Shown here: one piece after another, positions 46,440-56,366 of the stretch
How the letters are laid out: the number at the start of each line of letters is the position of its first letter
How positions within the stretch are numbered: the first letter of the stretch is position 1
Assembly: GCF_003584645.1 (NCBI RefSeq)
Contig: NZ_AP017928.1
Span: 522,981 to 586,980 of the forward strand
Direction: 5' to 3'
From: Methylocaldum marinum
Lineage (GTDB): Bacteria > Pseudomonadota > Gammaproteobacteria > Methylococcales > Methylococcaceae
DNA length: 64,000 nt
Made by a program: the position numbers and the translations under genes
Notes under the pieces: model-generated
Database searches by the model: none
What the model was told of the DNA's origin: nothing
The model's input: only the letters and a program-made list of their open reading frames with translations

Positions 46440-47255
46440 TCAATGTTGACACTTTGGGCACCAATAAGTTGAGCGCTGTCCCAAGCGTTCGGTACGGACG
46501 GGCCCGCCGCAGCGGCGGCACAGTTCGCCGCTGCGGCCGTATATTTGCAGGGTCTGCTGAAAATACCCGGGTCTTCCGTTCTCGTTGACGAAGTCGCGAA
46601 GCGTGGTTCCGCCTTGCTCGATCGCTTCGGCAAGAACCGCGCGTATGGAGGCGACCAGTTTTTCGTAGCGGACGAGGGCAATCCGGCCGGCTTGCCGGCG
46701 CGGATCGATGCCGGCCCGGAACAAGGCTTCGTTGGTGTAGATATTGCCCACGCCGACCACAATGCGGCTGTCCATGATGAAGGATTTGACCGGCGCGCTT
46801 CGGCTCCGGGCTTTGCCGTGAAGATAGGGCGCGTCGAAGTGCTCGTTCAGGGGCTCCGGACCGAGTTCGGCGAGGAGGGGGTGAGTTGCGGGATCGGCTT
46901 CGGTCCACACCACGCAGCCGAAACGGCGCGGATCGTGAAACCGGAGACGGGTGCCGCTGGCGAGCACGAGGTCGAAGTGATCGTGCTTTCGGGGCGGGGT
47001 GTCGGGATCCGGAATGCGAAGGCTTCCGGACATGCCCAAATGAACGATCAGCGTTCCGCCTTCGGTGCCGATCAGGATGTATTTACCCCGGCGTCCGACG
47101 TCGCGGATCAAGCGGCCTTCGAGCTTCTCGGGAAGGTCCGCCGGAACCGGCCAGCGCAGCCGCGGCTCGCGAATGATCGCTGCCCGGATGGTCTGACCGA
47201 CAAGATGAGGCGAAATGCCTCGCCGGGTGGTTTCGACTTCCGGCAGTTCGGGCAT
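46440..47255 (-). CDS. mutM: Formamidopyrimidine-DNA glycosylase
   Basis: 271 residues, normal MutM length. The N-terminus PELPEVETTRRGI provides the catalytic Pro and Glu. GKYILIGTEGGTLIVHLGMSGSLRI contains the conserved lysine loop, VVGVGNIYTNEALFRAGIDPRR is the H2TH region, and the C-terminal zinc finger CRRCGGPVRTERLGQRSTYWCPKCQ is complete. It excises 8-oxoguanine and ring-opened purines. It lies between gnd and the DUF4340 gene on the same strand but without overlap. Confidence 0.96.
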   Translation of the reverse strand: MPELPEVETTRRGISPHLVGQTIRAAIIREPRLRWPVPADLPEKLEGRLIRDVGRRGKYILIGTEGGTLIVHLGMSGSLRIPDPDTPPRKHDHFDLVLASGTRLRFHDPRRFGCVVWTEADPATHPLLAELGPEPLNEHFDAPYLHGKARSRSAPVKSFIMDSRIVVGVGNIYTNEALFRAGIDPRRQAGRIALVRYEKLVASIRAVLAEAIEQGGTTLRDFVNENGRPGYFQQTLQIYGRSGELCRRCGGPVRTERLGQRSTYWCPKCQH

Positions 47256-47297
47256 GGCGGCTTGACCGGGCAGGTAGCGACGGGCTGGAACGAAGGA

Positions 47298-48251
47298 TCA
47301 GTCGGCTGCCTCTTCGCCGGTTTCTTCCAGTTCCTCCGCGTCCGGCGGCGCTTCTTCGTCTTCTTCGCTTTCCTCCCCGTCCTCCTCTTCGGTTGGCGAC
47401 GGTGTTGGCTGCTCGGGCATGACATCCGGCTTTTGCAGGCTCAGCAGGCGTTTTGTCGCGTTTCCGGTCACTTCATACTGCAGCCCCAGGTCCTCTCGGA
47501 CGAGAACCAGATCGGGTTCGCGCTGCAGGATGTGGAACTCGATCGGGCTGCCTTCGGCGAGGGTGATTCGGACGATGTCGGCCTGAATCGGCTGTTCGAC
47601 GCGCTTCACGTCGATCGCCCGTGCCGTATTCCAGGCGTTGAGCAGATCGGAAATACTTTGATCGGGTCCCGCCGGCGGTTCCAGGATCCATTTGCCATCC
47701 TGCCCCAGCGTCGCTTTCAGGCCGGGGATGATAATCTCGTTGATCTTGGCATCCTCGGGCAAAAGCTTCTTGTCCACGTAATCCGTGGCCGAAGCCGTGA
47801 GATGATGGAAGAAATCGTCGCCGACCAGGTGCAAGGTGTCGCCGATCTGCACGTAACGCCGCATGTTGATGGGATCGGAGCCGCCGAACTTCAGGGTCGT
47901 CGTGTCCAGAATCAAGGTCGCTTTCGGTTTGTCGAGATCGAATTTGGCCAGGTCCTCGGAGCTTATCGGGTACTGCGCCTCGCTGTTCGCCTCCGCGATG
48001 CCGATCAGCTGGCGGACCCGAATATCGTTGGCCGGCGCGTTGAACGGCGCGGTCAAACGCCAGTGGCCGTTCTGCTTTTCGAACTTGATGGTGTCCTTGT
48101 TTTGCAGGGTGACGGCGGCGAGCGCATTTTCATCGACCGGTACCAGAGGCGTCGTTTCCGGCTCTTTCTTTCCGGGCTCGAAAAAAGCGACGGCGCCGAG
48201 AATGGCTATCAGGACCAAAAGCGCTAGATTCAGGAGCAATCTCGATTTCAT
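47298..48251 (-). CDS. DUF4340 domain protein (ABC/Gld-type cluster)
   Basis: 317 residues with an N-terminal membrane anchor (LLLNLALLVLIAILGAVAFF), then a periplasmic DUF4340 domain repeating the motif NGHWRLTAPFNAPANDIRVRQLIGIAEANSEAQYPISSEDLAKFDLDKPKATLIL twice in variant form. An acidic, Glu-rich tail (EEEDGEESEEDEEAPPDAEELEETGEE) ends the protein. DUF4340 genes typically follow GldG-like genes in gliding-type ABC operons outside Bacteroidetes; the function is unknown. It starts at the last base of the gldG-like stop region (1-base overlap). Confidence 0.82.
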   Translation of the reverse strand: MKSRLLLNLALLVLIAILGAVAFFEPGKKEPETTPLVPVDENALAAVTLQNKDTIKFEKQNGHWRLTAPFNAPANDIRVRQLIGIAEANSEAQYPISSEDLAKFDLDKPKATLILDTTTLKFGGSDPINMRRYVQIGDTLHLVGDDFFHHLTASATDYVDKKLLPEDAKINEIIIPGLKATLGQDGKWILEPPAGPDQSISDLLNAWNTARAIDVKRVEQPIQADIVRITLAEGSPIEFHILQREPDLVLVREDLGLQYEVTGNATKRLLSLQKPDVMPEQPTPSPTEEEDGEESEEDEEAPPDAEELEETGEEAAD

Positions 48252-49708
48252 TAACGTCTCCGGCGTCTAAACCAAATGGCAGTTCCCGTGCCGATCAGAC
48301 CGAGGGGTAGGGCGATCAGGAAACCGGTGGCGATTACGCCGGAAGCGAACGGCGAGAGTTCCAGCTTCCGGTCCGGCGTCGTTTTGGCGGGAATATCGAT
48401 AAACGCTTCGGTCTGGCTGAGCCAATGGATGATGTTGAGGCCGAGCTCGAGATTGCCGCCGTTGCCGAGAAAGGCATTGGACAGGAAATCGCCGTCGCCG
48501 ATGACCACCACGCGCTGTTCCGACGGTTTCTTTTCGGTGTCCCCGGCTTGCGGCTTCTCGGCATGTTCGGCCGTCGGCGAATCTTTTGCCTCTTCCTGCG
48601 GCTCGCCCTGTGACGCTTCCGGTTCGCCCTGCGGCGCTTCGATCTCGCGGGTCAGCGCATAACCGATGCTGAGCGGGCCGCTACGCTCGCCCTTGTCCGC
48701 ATCGAACTGGATCTTGCCTTCGATCGCTCCGGTTTCGGTCCAGGAGCGGGACAGGGTACTCAGCAGGGATTCGCGCAGGAAATCGCTTTGCCCGGTTTCG
48801 CCCAGCGCCGCGGCGGCCGGGAACAGCGTCATTGTCTGAAAATTGGAGGTGACCTGGTGCGCCGGATATTCGGCGACCAGGGAGAACGTGGGATCGTCGA
48901 TGCCGAAGAGCTGGGTGGAGGCATCCACCACGGTTCCCGGCAGGAACTTGATGCCGAGCTGCTCCGCCAGAGGCGCGAGACCGTGCAGTTCGCCGGGATC
49001 GCCCAGCCACAGCAGGTTTCCGCCCTTCTTCACGTAGTCCTGGATCAGAGAGACTTCGCCGGGCAGAAGGTTCGCGCGCGGTCCGGCCAGAACCAGGACA
49101 TGGGTGTTGTCCGGAATGTCGGGCGTCACCGCCAGATTGACCATGGAGACCGTGATGCCTTTCCGCTCCAGTTCTTCGCCGAACTGTCCGAGATCGTGGT
49201 TGGCCTGGCCTTGCGGCGAGCGTTCGCCATGCCCCTCGAGAAAGACCACGTGCCTTTCCTCGGCCACGGCCAGGCGCTGCAAGGCGTTGGTCACAACGTT
49301 TTCGTCGGCGCTCTGGACCTTCTCGGTGCGGCCCTGATAATCGATCATCAACTCGCCGTCCATGGTGATGCCCAGTTCCCGAATCTTGTCGGGCTGTGTA
49401 TCAGGATTGACGAAATTCAACGTCAGATCTGCCTTGTGGCGGGTATAGCGTCCGATCTGATCGCGAATCTGGCCTCGCAGTTGCTGGTTCTCGCGGGCAT
49501 AGGCGGTGATCGTGACCGGATCTTCCATCAGGTCCAGAACTTTGCGGCTGGCCTCGGACAGGGTATGGCGACCGCTTGCGGTCCAGTCGAACTGGGCGCT
49601 GTAGCGCGTGCTCAGCCAGGCCACCAGGCCCACGGCGGCGAGAAACAGCAAGGTGAAGAGCAGGTTTTGCAGGCGTAGTTCGAGATGCGTCTTGCGGTTG
49701 ATCTTCAT
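48251..49708 (-). CDS. GldG-like ABC auxiliary membrane protein
   Basis: 485 residues: an N-terminal helix (LLFTLLFLAAVGLVAWLSTRY), a large periplasmic region with the GldG-type sequence RHTLSEASRKVLDLMEDPVTITAYARENQQLRGQIRDQIGRYTRHKADLTLNFVNPDTQP and HVLVLAGPRANLLPGEVSLIQDYVKKGGNLLWLGDPGE, then a C-terminal helix near 455-475. This is the GldG/DUF4350-like transport-associated component that pairs with GldF and GldA. It overlaps gldF by 4 bases. Confidence 0.88.
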   Translation of the reverse strand: MKINRKTHLELRLQNLLFTLLFLAAVGLVAWLSTRYSAQFDWTASGRHTLSEASRKVLDLMEDPVTITAYARENQQLRGQIRDQIGRYTRHKADLTLNFVNPDTQPDKIRELGITMDGELMIDYQGRTEKVQSADENVVTNALQRLAVAEERHVVFLEGHGERSPQGQANHDLGQFGEELERKGITVSMVNLAVTPDIPDNTHVLVLAGPRANLLPGEVSLIQDYVKKGGNLLWLGDPGELHGLAPLAEQLGIKFLPGTVVDASTQLFGIDDPTFSLVAEYPAHQVTSNFQTMTLFPAAAALGETGQSDFLRESLLSTLSRSWTETGAIEGKIQFDADKGERSGPLSIGYALTREIEAPQGEPEASQGEPQEEAKDSPTAEHAEKPQAGDTEKKPSEQRVVVIGDGDFLSNAFLGNGGNLELGLNIIHWLSQTEAFIDIPAKTTPDRKLELSPFASGVIATGFLIALPLGLIGTGTAIWFRRRRR

Positions 49709-50451
49709 TTTTGCAGGCGATCGTTATCCAGGCGATGGACGCTCAGTACCAGAAAGGTGAGCGTAAACAGCAGGAAATAAACCAGGTCGGTAGTCGATAC
49801 CAGGCCTTTCAGCAAACTCTCGTAATGGCGCAGCAGTGACAGATATTCGAGCACGCCGCCGGCCGAGTTGCCGGTCCAGTCGAGGATCCAGAGCAGGAGC
49901 AAGGCTCCGAAGGTGCTGATCGCCGCGATCGTCGGCTGGCTGGCGAGTGCCGACATATAGAGTCCGACTGCGGCGAATCCGGCCAGCAGCAGCACCAGGG
50001 CGATGACGCAAGCCGCCAGCTTGCCCATGTCCAGTCCACCTCCGGCCAGCAGGGACAGCGGCATCAGCACGATCATCGCGACCATGATCAGCAAGAATGC
50101 GAACACACCCAGGTATTTTCCGAGGATGATCTCGGTCATCGAAACCGGTGCGGTAAACAGAAGGCTCAGCGTGCGGTTGCGGCGCTCCTCGCTGATCAGG
50201 CGCATCGTCAGGAGCGGCGTTACCAGCAGCAGGATTACGCCGGCATTGCCGAACAGGGGGACGGCGATCAGGTCGGTGATGCCGGGCGCGTCTTCCATGC
50301 CGGCGATGCGTGCCTGAAGCATGACGTAGTAATCCAGCTGCGCCAGGAACATGTAGCCCAGGATGATCTGGATCACGCCCAGAATCGACCAGGCCAAGGG
50401 CGAAAGAAACAGCGTGCGGAGCTCGCGCCCCGCGATGACGAAGGCCATCAT
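49705..50451 (-). CDS. ABC-2 type permease (GldF-like)
   Basis: 248 residues with six hydrophobic segments and the family features AFVIAGRELRTLFLSPLAWSILGVIQIILGYMF, VPLFGNAGVILLLVTPLLTMRLISEERRNRTLSLLFTAPVSMTEIILGKYLG and a final LVYFLLFTLTFLVLSVHRLDNDRLQ. It is the membrane partner of the ATPase encoded just upstream (4-base overlap). Operons of this type are often named gliding-motility but occur widely in non-gliding bacteria; here the exported substrate is unknown. Confidence 0.9.
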   Translation of the reverse strand: MMAFVIAGRELRTLFLSPLAWSILGVIQIILGYMFLAQLDYYVMLQARIAGMEDAPGITDLIAVPLFGNAGVILLLVTPLLTMRLISEERRNRTLSLLFTAPVSMTEIILGKYLGVFAFLLIMVAMIVLMPLSLLAGGGLDMGKLAACVIALVLLLAGFAAVGLYMSALASQPTIAAISTFGALLLLWILDWTGNSAGGVLEYLSLLRHYESLLKGLVSTTDLVYFLLFTLTFLVLSVHRLDNDRLQK

Positions 50452-51392
50452 GCGACTTGTTCCTCCATGACGGGAGTGTGTTGGGTGATGTCTATGAAGA
50501 TTTCTTCCATGCTGCGCCGTTCGGGAGTCAGTTCCAGAAGTCCCCAGCCCAGCGATACGGCTGCTTCGGCGACCCGTTCGGCGGGACTCTTGTCCTTGTC
50601 ATGGAAGATGCGATAGCGCCGTTCGCCGAGATCGTCGATCTTTTGAACCCCGTCGATGGCATAGAGCTTCATGAAATCGGGCGCCTGGCGGGTCTCCAAC
50701 ACCAGGCTGGACGCGCGCATCTGCTGTTCGAGGCCGTCGATGCTGTCGTTGAGCACCAGCTTGCCCCTGTGAATGATCTGCACGCGGGTGCAGGACTCCT
50801 GGACCTCGGGGAGGATATGAGTCGAGAGGATGATGCCGTGCTCCTTGCCGAGCTCCCGGATCAGTTCGCGGATCTCGCGGATCTGGATGGGGTCCAGCCC
50901 GACCGTGGGTTCGTCGAGAATGATGACTGCCGGAGAATGGATGATAGCCTGGGCGATGCCGACCCGCTGCTGATAGCCCTTCGAAAGATTCCCGATCAGG
51001 CGCTCGCCCACGTCGGCCAGGCCGCAGCGCTCCTTGGCGCTGTCGACCGCGGATGCAAGCTTTTCCACCGGGATCTCATGCAGTTTCCCGCAATAGCCCA
51101 AGTATTCATCCACGGTCAGCTCGCGGTAGACCGGCGGTATCTCGGGCAAATAGCCGAGTTCGCGCTTGGCCTCCTTGGGATTGTCGAGTATGTCGATGCC
51201 GTTGATGAGGATCTGCCCGGAGGTCGGCGCGAGATTGCCGCAGATCATCTGCATGGTGGACGATTTGCCCGCCCCGTTGGGGCCGAGAAATCCCAGAATT
51301 TCGCCTTTTTCCAGTGTGAAAGTAACGTTGTTGACGGCGCAGTGATCGCCGTAATAGCGATAAAGTTGTTCGACTTGAATGAGTTGAGTCAT
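50448..51392 (-). CDS. ABC transporter ATP-binding protein (GldA-like)
   Basis: 314 residues from ATG 51392 (MTQLIQVEQLYRYYGDH); the frame back to 51497 is not needed. Walker A is GPNGAGKSSTM, signature LSKGYQQRVGIAQA, Walker B VIILDEPTVGLDP and the H-loop ILSTHILPE. A C-terminal extension of about 90 residues after the ATPase core (SLVLETRQAPDFMKLYAID...ERRSMEEIFIDIT) is typical of GldA/ABC-2 ATPases. It begins a four-gene operon gldA-gldF-gldG-DUF4340 with overlapping ends. Confidence 0.92.
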   Translation of the reverse strand: MTQLIQVEQLYRYYGDHCAVNNVTFTLEKGEILGFLGPNGAGKSSTMQMICGNLAPTSGQILINGIDILDNPKEAKRELGYLPEIPPVYRELTVDEYLGYCGKLHEIPVEKLASAVDSAKERCGLADVGERLIGNLSKGYQQRVGIAQAIIHSPAVIILDEPTVGLDPIQIREIRELIRELGKEHGIILSTHILPEVQESCTRVQIIHRGKLVLNDSIDGLEQQMRASSLVLETRQAPDFMKLYAIDGVQKIDDLGERRYRIFHDKDKSPAERVAEAAVSLGWGLLELTPERRSMEEIFIDITQHTPVMEEQVA

Positions 51393-51759
51393 AGCGCGCG
51401 TAAGATACAAAAATTTTTCCGATTGGCAAGATACGGGGCAGCCGGCATCGGGCGCCGTGTGCCCGTTAATCATGGCGGAACCCGGTAAAAGTACCACAGA
51501 GCGGTCCCCGCCGTCCCGATTGCGTTATTTAAGTTGACCTCACCCGGCAATTACTTTAAGAAGGTGCGGGGGTCGTAAACCCGGACCAGAATCGTTTGTC
51601 AATCGTCGAGACATGGATTGTTTATTTCTCGTTACTGCCAGCGGCTAGCGACAGCGCATTCTAAGGAACGAGATTTCTGGTGCCCCGTTTTCGCCCTCGG
51701 CTGAACTAAAACAACGTTCGTAATTTTTGCGCCACATAGCGCTAGGAGGAGTACGTTTT
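51393..51759. other. Divergent promoter region between gldA and pntA
   Basis: 367 bases without a gene. It separates the minus-strand gldA operon from plus-strand pntAB, so both promoters should lie here. AGGAGGAG (51744-51751) is the pntA ribosome-binding site. No clear operator, riboswitch or sRNA was recognised. Confidence 0.55.
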
Positions 51760-53322
51760 ATGCGAATTGGGGTTCCCAAAGAAATACACGCCGGAGAGAA
51801 GCGTGTTGCAACCGTGCCGGAGGTGGCCGAAAAACTCGTCAAGCTCGGTTTCTCGGTAACCGTGGAAACCGGTGCCGGCGACAATGCCAATTTTTCCGAC
51901 GATGCCTATCGACAGGTCGGCTGCGATATCGCCGCTGATGCCAAATCGATCTGGGCCGATTCGGACATCGTGCTCAAGGTCCGTGGTCCACAAGTCCATC
52001 CCGAGCTGGCCGTCGACGAAGTCGACTGTTTGCGCGAGGGCGGCAATCTCATCAGCTTCATCTGGCCTGCCCAGAATCCCGATCTCATGGAACGGCTCGC
52101 GGCCAAGAAGGCCACCGTCCTGGCGATGGACAGCGTGCCCCGCATTTCCCGCGCGCAGAAGCTGGATGCCTTGAGCTCGATGGCGAATATCGCCGGCTAC
52201 CGTGCGGTGATTGAGGCGGCCCAGCATTTCGGGCGGTTCTTCACCGGCCAGGTGACTGCCGCAGGCAAGGTGCCGCCGGCGAAAGTATTCGTCATCGGCT
52301 GCGGCGTGGCCGGATTGGCCGCTCTCGGCGCGGCGAACGGCCTTGGTGCCATCGTTCGGGCCACGGATACCCGCCCCGAAGTCAAGGACCAGGTCAAATC
52401 CTTGGGCGCCGAATTCGTGGAAGTCAATTACCAGGAGGAGGGCACCGGTGTCGGCGGCTACGCCAAGGTGATGAGCGAGGGCTACCAAAAGGCCCAAAAA
52501 GAAATGATCGCCCGCCAGTGCATGGATGTGGATATCGTCATCACGACCGCACTGATTCCGGGCAAACCAGCGCCCACCCTGATCACCGCGGGAATGGTGG
52601 AATCCATGAAACCCGGCAGCGTCATCGTGGATCTGGCGGCCGAGCAGGGCGGCAACTGCGAGCTGACGGTTCCGGGCGAAGTCGTCGTCCGACACGGCGT
52701 CACCATCATCGGCTACACCGATCTGCCCAGCCGGCTCGCCCGTCAGTCCAGCACGCTGTACGCCACCAATCTTCTGAGGCTGCTGGAAGAGCTGTGCCCG
52801 ACCAAGGACGGCATCATCAATGTCAACATGGAGGATGAAGTCATTCGCGGAACCACGGTGATCAAGGAGGGCGAGATCACCTGGCCGCCGCCACCGCCGA
52901 AAATCTCCGCGGCCCCGGCGGGCGCCACGCCGGCACCGCCGGTCGAAATCAAGAAGGTGGAAAAAAAGCCGCTGCTGCCCGCCTGGGCGCAAACCGGCAT
53001 TATGCTGGGCGTGGCGGGCCTTCTGTTCTACGGCCTCGGTTCTGTGGCTCCAGCGGCGTTCATGTCCCATTTCACCGTGTTCGTGCTGGCCTGTTTCGTG
53101 GGCTACATGGTGATCTGGAACGTCACCCCGGCTCTGCACACTCCGCTCATGAGCGTTACCAACGCGATCTCGAGCATCATCGCCATAGGCGCCTTGATCC
53201 AGATTTCCTCGCCCGGTGTGTTGATCACCATCCTGGCGGGGCTCGCCATCGTCCTGACCTCGGTCAACATGGCCGGCGGTTTCTGGGTCACCCAGCGCAT
53301 GCTGCGCATGTTCAGAAAATAA
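51760..53322 (+). CDS. pntA: NAD(P) transhydrogenase subunit alpha
   Basis: 520 residues, a full alpha subunit (domain I plus three or four C-terminal membrane helices). MRIGVPKEIHAGEKRVATVPEVAEKLVKLGF is the usual start, preceded by AGGAGGAG; ATG 51760 is in frame with a longer open frame from 51727 that is not used. NAD-binding sequence VFVIGCGVAGLAALGAANGLGAIVRATDTRPE and the loop GYAKVMSEGYQKAQ are present, followed by a Pro-rich linker and helices near 425-520. With PntB it uses the proton gradient to reduce NADP with NADH in the inner membrane, a main NADPH source in many methylotrophs. Confidence 0.96.
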   Translation: MRIGVPKEIHAGEKRVATVPEVAEKLVKLGFSVTVETGAGDNANFSDDAYRQVGCDIAADAKSIWADSDIVLKVRGPQVHPELAVDEVDCLREGGNLISFIWPAQNPDLMERLAAKKATVLAMDSVPRISRAQKLDALSSMANIAGYRAVIEAAQHFGRFFTGQVTAAGKVPPAKVFVIGCGVAGLAALGAANGLGAIVRATDTRPEVKDQVKSLGAEFVEVNYQEEGTGVGGYAKVMSEGYQKAQKEMIARQCMDVDIVITTALIPGKPAPTLITAGMVESMKPGSVIVDLAAEQGGNCELTVPGEVVVRHGVTIIGYTDLPSRLARQSSTLYATNLLRLLEELCPTKDGIINVNMEDEVIRGTTVIKEGEITWPPPPPKISAAPAGATPAPPVEIKKVEKKPLLPAWAQTGIMLGVAGLLFYGLGSVAPAAFMSHFTVFVLACFVGYMVIWNVTPALHTPLMSVTNAISSIIAIGALIQISSPGVLITILAGLAIVLTSVNMAGGFWVTQRMLRMFRK

Positions 53323-53337
53323 GCGGAGAGAACAACT

Positions 53338-54738
53338 ATGTCAGAAGGGTTAGTTACCGTTTCCTATATTGGCTCGACGATACTGTTCATCCTAAGCCTC
53401 GGAGGGCTGTCCCATCCCGAAACCGCACGGCGCGGCAATTTCTACGGCATTCTCGGCATGAGCATCGCCATCCTGGCAACCCTGCTCGGGCCGAAAGTGA
53501 CCAGCTTCGTGCCGATCATCGTCGCCATGTTGATCGGCGGCAGCGTCGGCGTTTACGCCGCCATCAAGGTCAAGATGACCGAAATGCCGGAGCTCGTCGC
53601 TCTGATGCACAGCCTGGTCGGGCTGGCCGCCGTGCTGGTGGGCTATGCCAACTTCATCGATCCGACCGCCGCTTTCACCGGGGTCGAAAAAACCATCCAC
53701 GAGGTGGAGATCTATCTCGGTGTTCTGATCGGCGCGATCACCTTTTCCGGTTCGGTCATCGCCTTCGGCAAGCTGTCCGGCAAGATCGACGGCAAGCCGT
53801 TATTGCTTCCGGCCCGTCACTGGCTCAACCTGGGTCTTTTGATTCTGGCCATCATCCTGGGAGCCGGCTTCATCAACGCGCAGTCCACGGCGGGCGGGTT
53901 CGTTCCCTTGCTGTTGATGACCGCGATCGCGCTGGCTTTCGGCGTGCACATGGTCATGGCGATCGGCGGTGCCGACATGCCGGTGGTGGTTTCCATGCTC
54001 AACAGCTATTCGGGTTGGGCGGCTTCCGCCACCGGCTTCATGCTGTCCAACGATCTCCTGATCGTGACCGGCGCCCTGGTGGGCTCTTCCGGCGCGATCC
54101 TGTCCTACATCATGTGCCGTGCCATGAACCGCCATTTCCTTTCGGTCATCGCCGGCGGCTTCGGTACCGGAACCGGCGTAGCGCCGGCTGCAGGGGCGGG
54201 TCCGCAAGGCGAAGTGCAGCCGATCACGGCGGAAGAGACGGCCGAACTCCTGCGCAACGCGAGCCGTGCCATCCTGGTGCCGGGCTACGGCATGGCGGTG
54301 GCCCAGGCTCAGCATACGGTGTACGAGATCACCAAGCTGCTGCGCGAGAAAGGCGTCGACGTGCGTTTCGCCATCCATCCGGTGGCGGGGCGCATGCCGG
54401 GCCATATGAATGTGCTCCTGGCCGAGGCCAAGGTGCCCTACGACATCGTTCTCGAAATGGACGAAATCAACGAGGACTTTCCGGAAACCGATGTCGCCAT
54501 GGTCATCGGTGCGAACGACATCGTGAACCCGGGGGCGCAGGAAGACCCCAACAGCCCCATCGCCGGCATGCCGGTGCTGGAGGTCTGGAAGGCGAAAACC
54601 TCCATCGTCATGAAGCGTTCGATGGCGTCCGGCTATGCCGGCGTCGACAATCCGCTGTTCTACAAGGAAAACAACCGGATGCTGTTCGGCGACGCCAAGA
54701 AAATGCTGGACGAGGTGCTGAAGCACTTGCAGGGATAA
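53338..54738 (+). CDS. pntB: NAD(P) transhydrogenase subunit beta
   Basis: 466 residues, 15 bases after pntA with AGAGA before ATG 53338. Eight or nine helices fill residues 1-260; domain III for NADP binding occupies about 285-466 with [51 protein letters not shown] and [36 protein letters not shown]. This completes the proton-translocating transhydrogenase. No other gene follows before a repeat-rich gap. Confidence 0.96.
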   Translation: MSEGLVTVSYIGSTILFILSLGGLSHPETARRGNFYGILGMSIAILATLLGPKVTSFVPIIVAMLIGGSVGVYAAIKVKMTEMPELVALMHSLVGLAAVLVGYANFIDPTAAFTGVEKTIHEVEIYLGVLIGAITFSGSVIAFGKLSGKIDGKPLLLPARHWLNLGLLILAIILGAGFINAQSTAGGFVPLLLMTAIALAFGVHMVMAIGGADMPVVVSMLNSYSGWAASATGFMLSNDLLIVTGALVGSSGAILSYIMCRAMNRHFLSVIAGGFGTGTGVAPAAGAGPQGEVQPITAEETAELLRNASRAILVPGYGMAVAQAQHTVYEITKLLREKGVDVRFAIHPVAGRMPGHMNVLLAEAKVPYDIVLEMDEINEDFPETDVAMVIGANDIVNPGAQEDPNSPIAGMPVLEVWKAKTSIVMKRSMASGYAGVDNPLFYKENNRMLFGDAKKMLDEVLKHLQG

Positions 54739-55063
54739 ACGGAAATCACCGTAGCATGCGGTGATTCCATTCGGCGTTCGACTGGACATTCATCGTAGGA
54801 TGGGTAGAGCGAAGCGAAACCCATCGGTGGCGGGTAGAAGCGAAACCCGCCGATTCGCGGTCACTCGGTGGGTTACGGCCTTCGGCCTAACCCACCCTAC
54901 AAAATATGAATGCCTTATTGGAAGCGATTTGGAATAAGGCCGGGACCGCGTCGGTCGCGATCGATGCGTGTTCTGAGCCCCTTCGAAGGGCCTGTCCTGA
55001 GCAGAGTCGAAGGGCGGTTCGCGTACTCACCGCATCCTAAGGCCTTAAATTCCCGGCTTTCGT
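54739..55063. repeat. Repeat-rich intergenic region
   Basis: 325 bases without a gene between pntB and the convergent porin gene. GGTGGGTTA (54867-54875) with TAACCCACC (54888-54896) forms a hairpin with GGCC TTC GGCC at its tip, related to the element at 10511-10583. At 54975-55015 CCCTTCGAAGGGCC is followed by GAGTCGAAGGG, a second common genome repeat. Imperfect tandem GAAGCGAAACCC units lie near 54812-54850. Any pntB or porin terminator would lie here. Confidence 0.65.
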
Positions 55064-56332
55064 TCAGAAGCTGACTCCGGCCTGCAGCCACCATTTTTGA
55101 GTATCGACGTTGCCGGCAAAGGCATTCGGGTTCGAGGCGTTGTAATCGGCGAACTTGAACAGCAGGGAATAATGCTTGCCGAATTTCTTTTCCACCTGAA
55201 CGTCGAATTCTTCCCCGTAGCGTATATTTCCGGTGTCGTCCCGGAAATCGTGGTAGATGAACCATAGGTTCACGCCGTACAGGCTGGTCTTAAAGGTCCC
55301 GTATACGTCGCGGATGCCGTCGGGCGGCGTTACCAGGAATTTGTCCGCCCAGCCCTGGAAGGCGTGCAGGGTCGCGAGCGGCGTCCGGAAGCCCTGGCCG
55401 TTGTCCGAGCCCAGCTCCTCGAAGGACCCTTTAAAGACGAATCCCCACAGATCGAATCCGCCTTCCGCCAGCCAGTAATCGACCTTGAAGTCCTTCGGGT
55501 TTTCCGCATAGTCCTCCTGCCAGGCATATTCCGCCGTATAGAGCGCCTTGATCTTGTCGGTGATCGGTGTCGCGCCGTCGAAGCGGATGCCCACGGTCTG
55601 AGTGGAATGGGTGAAGGTATTGAAAGTCCGGGTCGGAAAAACTTCGTTTCTGTTGTCGTAATCCAGCCATTCGCCGTGGAGGATGATCTTTCCGTAGGGG
55701 AGTCCCGTATAGGCGATGTTGAAGATAGGGGAGTTCATCCCTATGGTGCGGGATGTGACGTCCTGCACTTTCCAGATGTAGCCGGCGGTGATCGTGGTAT
55801 CCGGCAAACTCGCGTTGGTAATGGTTACGGCATCATAGGTCTGCTCCAGTTGCCGCCAGATGACGTTGCCGATGAAACGGTGGTTGTCGAAGATGATTCT
55901 CTGGCGGCCGACTTTCACGTTGGTTTGGGGCAGTCCACTGTAATTCACCCACAACTGGTTGACTTCGTTCTCCTGGGGGTCGGCGATGACGGGGTGGCGC
56001 GTCTTGTCGTTGCGCGTACTGTTGTAATCGTTGGTGAAGATGTCCTGGTTTCCCTCGTATTCGGCGAAAGCCTTTAAACCGTGGAATTCCGGGGTGAGAT
56101 AGCCGATCCGGGTTCGGATCATATCGGCCTTGGCCACCTCGGAGAGGTTTTGTTGATCCACGTATTCGAACCGATACCGGATGTCGATGTTGAACTTGCC
56201 GCCCCCGACGTTCAGCGCTTTCTCGATGCTCTCTTCAAGGCTTCCCGCAAAGGCCGGATGGGCCGCGCCGAGCCAGAACAGGAGAATCCGCATGAAGCCG
56301 CCGCTGTTCAGCGGTTGCCTGAAAACCCGCAT
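55064..56332 (-). CDS. Outer-membrane porin, alginate-export (AlgE-like) type, nitrate-linked
   Basis: 422 residues from ATG 56332 with AAGGGG upstream; the open frame reaches 56365. A signal peptide (FMRILLFWLGAAHPAFA) precedes FNIDIRYRFEYVDQQNLSEVAKADMIRTRIGYLTPEFHGLKAFAEYEGNQDIFTNDYNSTRN, the conserved start of the alginate-export porin family. Alternating beta-strand sequence follows to the C-terminal aromatic strand WWLQAGVSF, so the barrel is complete. Position directly after nasT, behind a terminator-bearing leader, suggests it is the entry channel for nitrate or another N source rather than for alginate. Confidence 0.78.
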   Translation of the reverse strand: MRVFRQPLNSGGFMRILLFWLGAAHPAFAGSLEESIEKALNVGGGKFNIDIRYRFEYVDQQNLSEVAKADMIRTRIGYLTPEFHGLKAFAEYEGNQDIFTNDYNSTRNDKTRHPVIADPQENEVNQLWVNYSGLPQTNVKVGRQRIIFDNHRFIGNVIWRQLEQTYDAVTITNASLPDTTITAGYIWKVQDVTSRTIGMNSPIFNIAYTGLPYGKIILHGEWLDYDNRNEVFPTRTFNTFTHSTQTVGIRFDGATPITDKIKALYTAEYAWQEDYAENPKDFKVDYWLAEGGFDLWGFVFKGSFEELGSDNGQGFRTPLATLHAFQGWADKFLVTPPDGIRDVYGTFKTSLYGVNLWFIYHDFRDDTGNIRYGEEFDVQVEKKFGKHYSLLFKFADYNASNPNAFAGNVDTQKWWLQAGVSF

Positions 56333-56366
56333 GACTGTACCCCTTGGTTTATTCTGATTAAGCAAT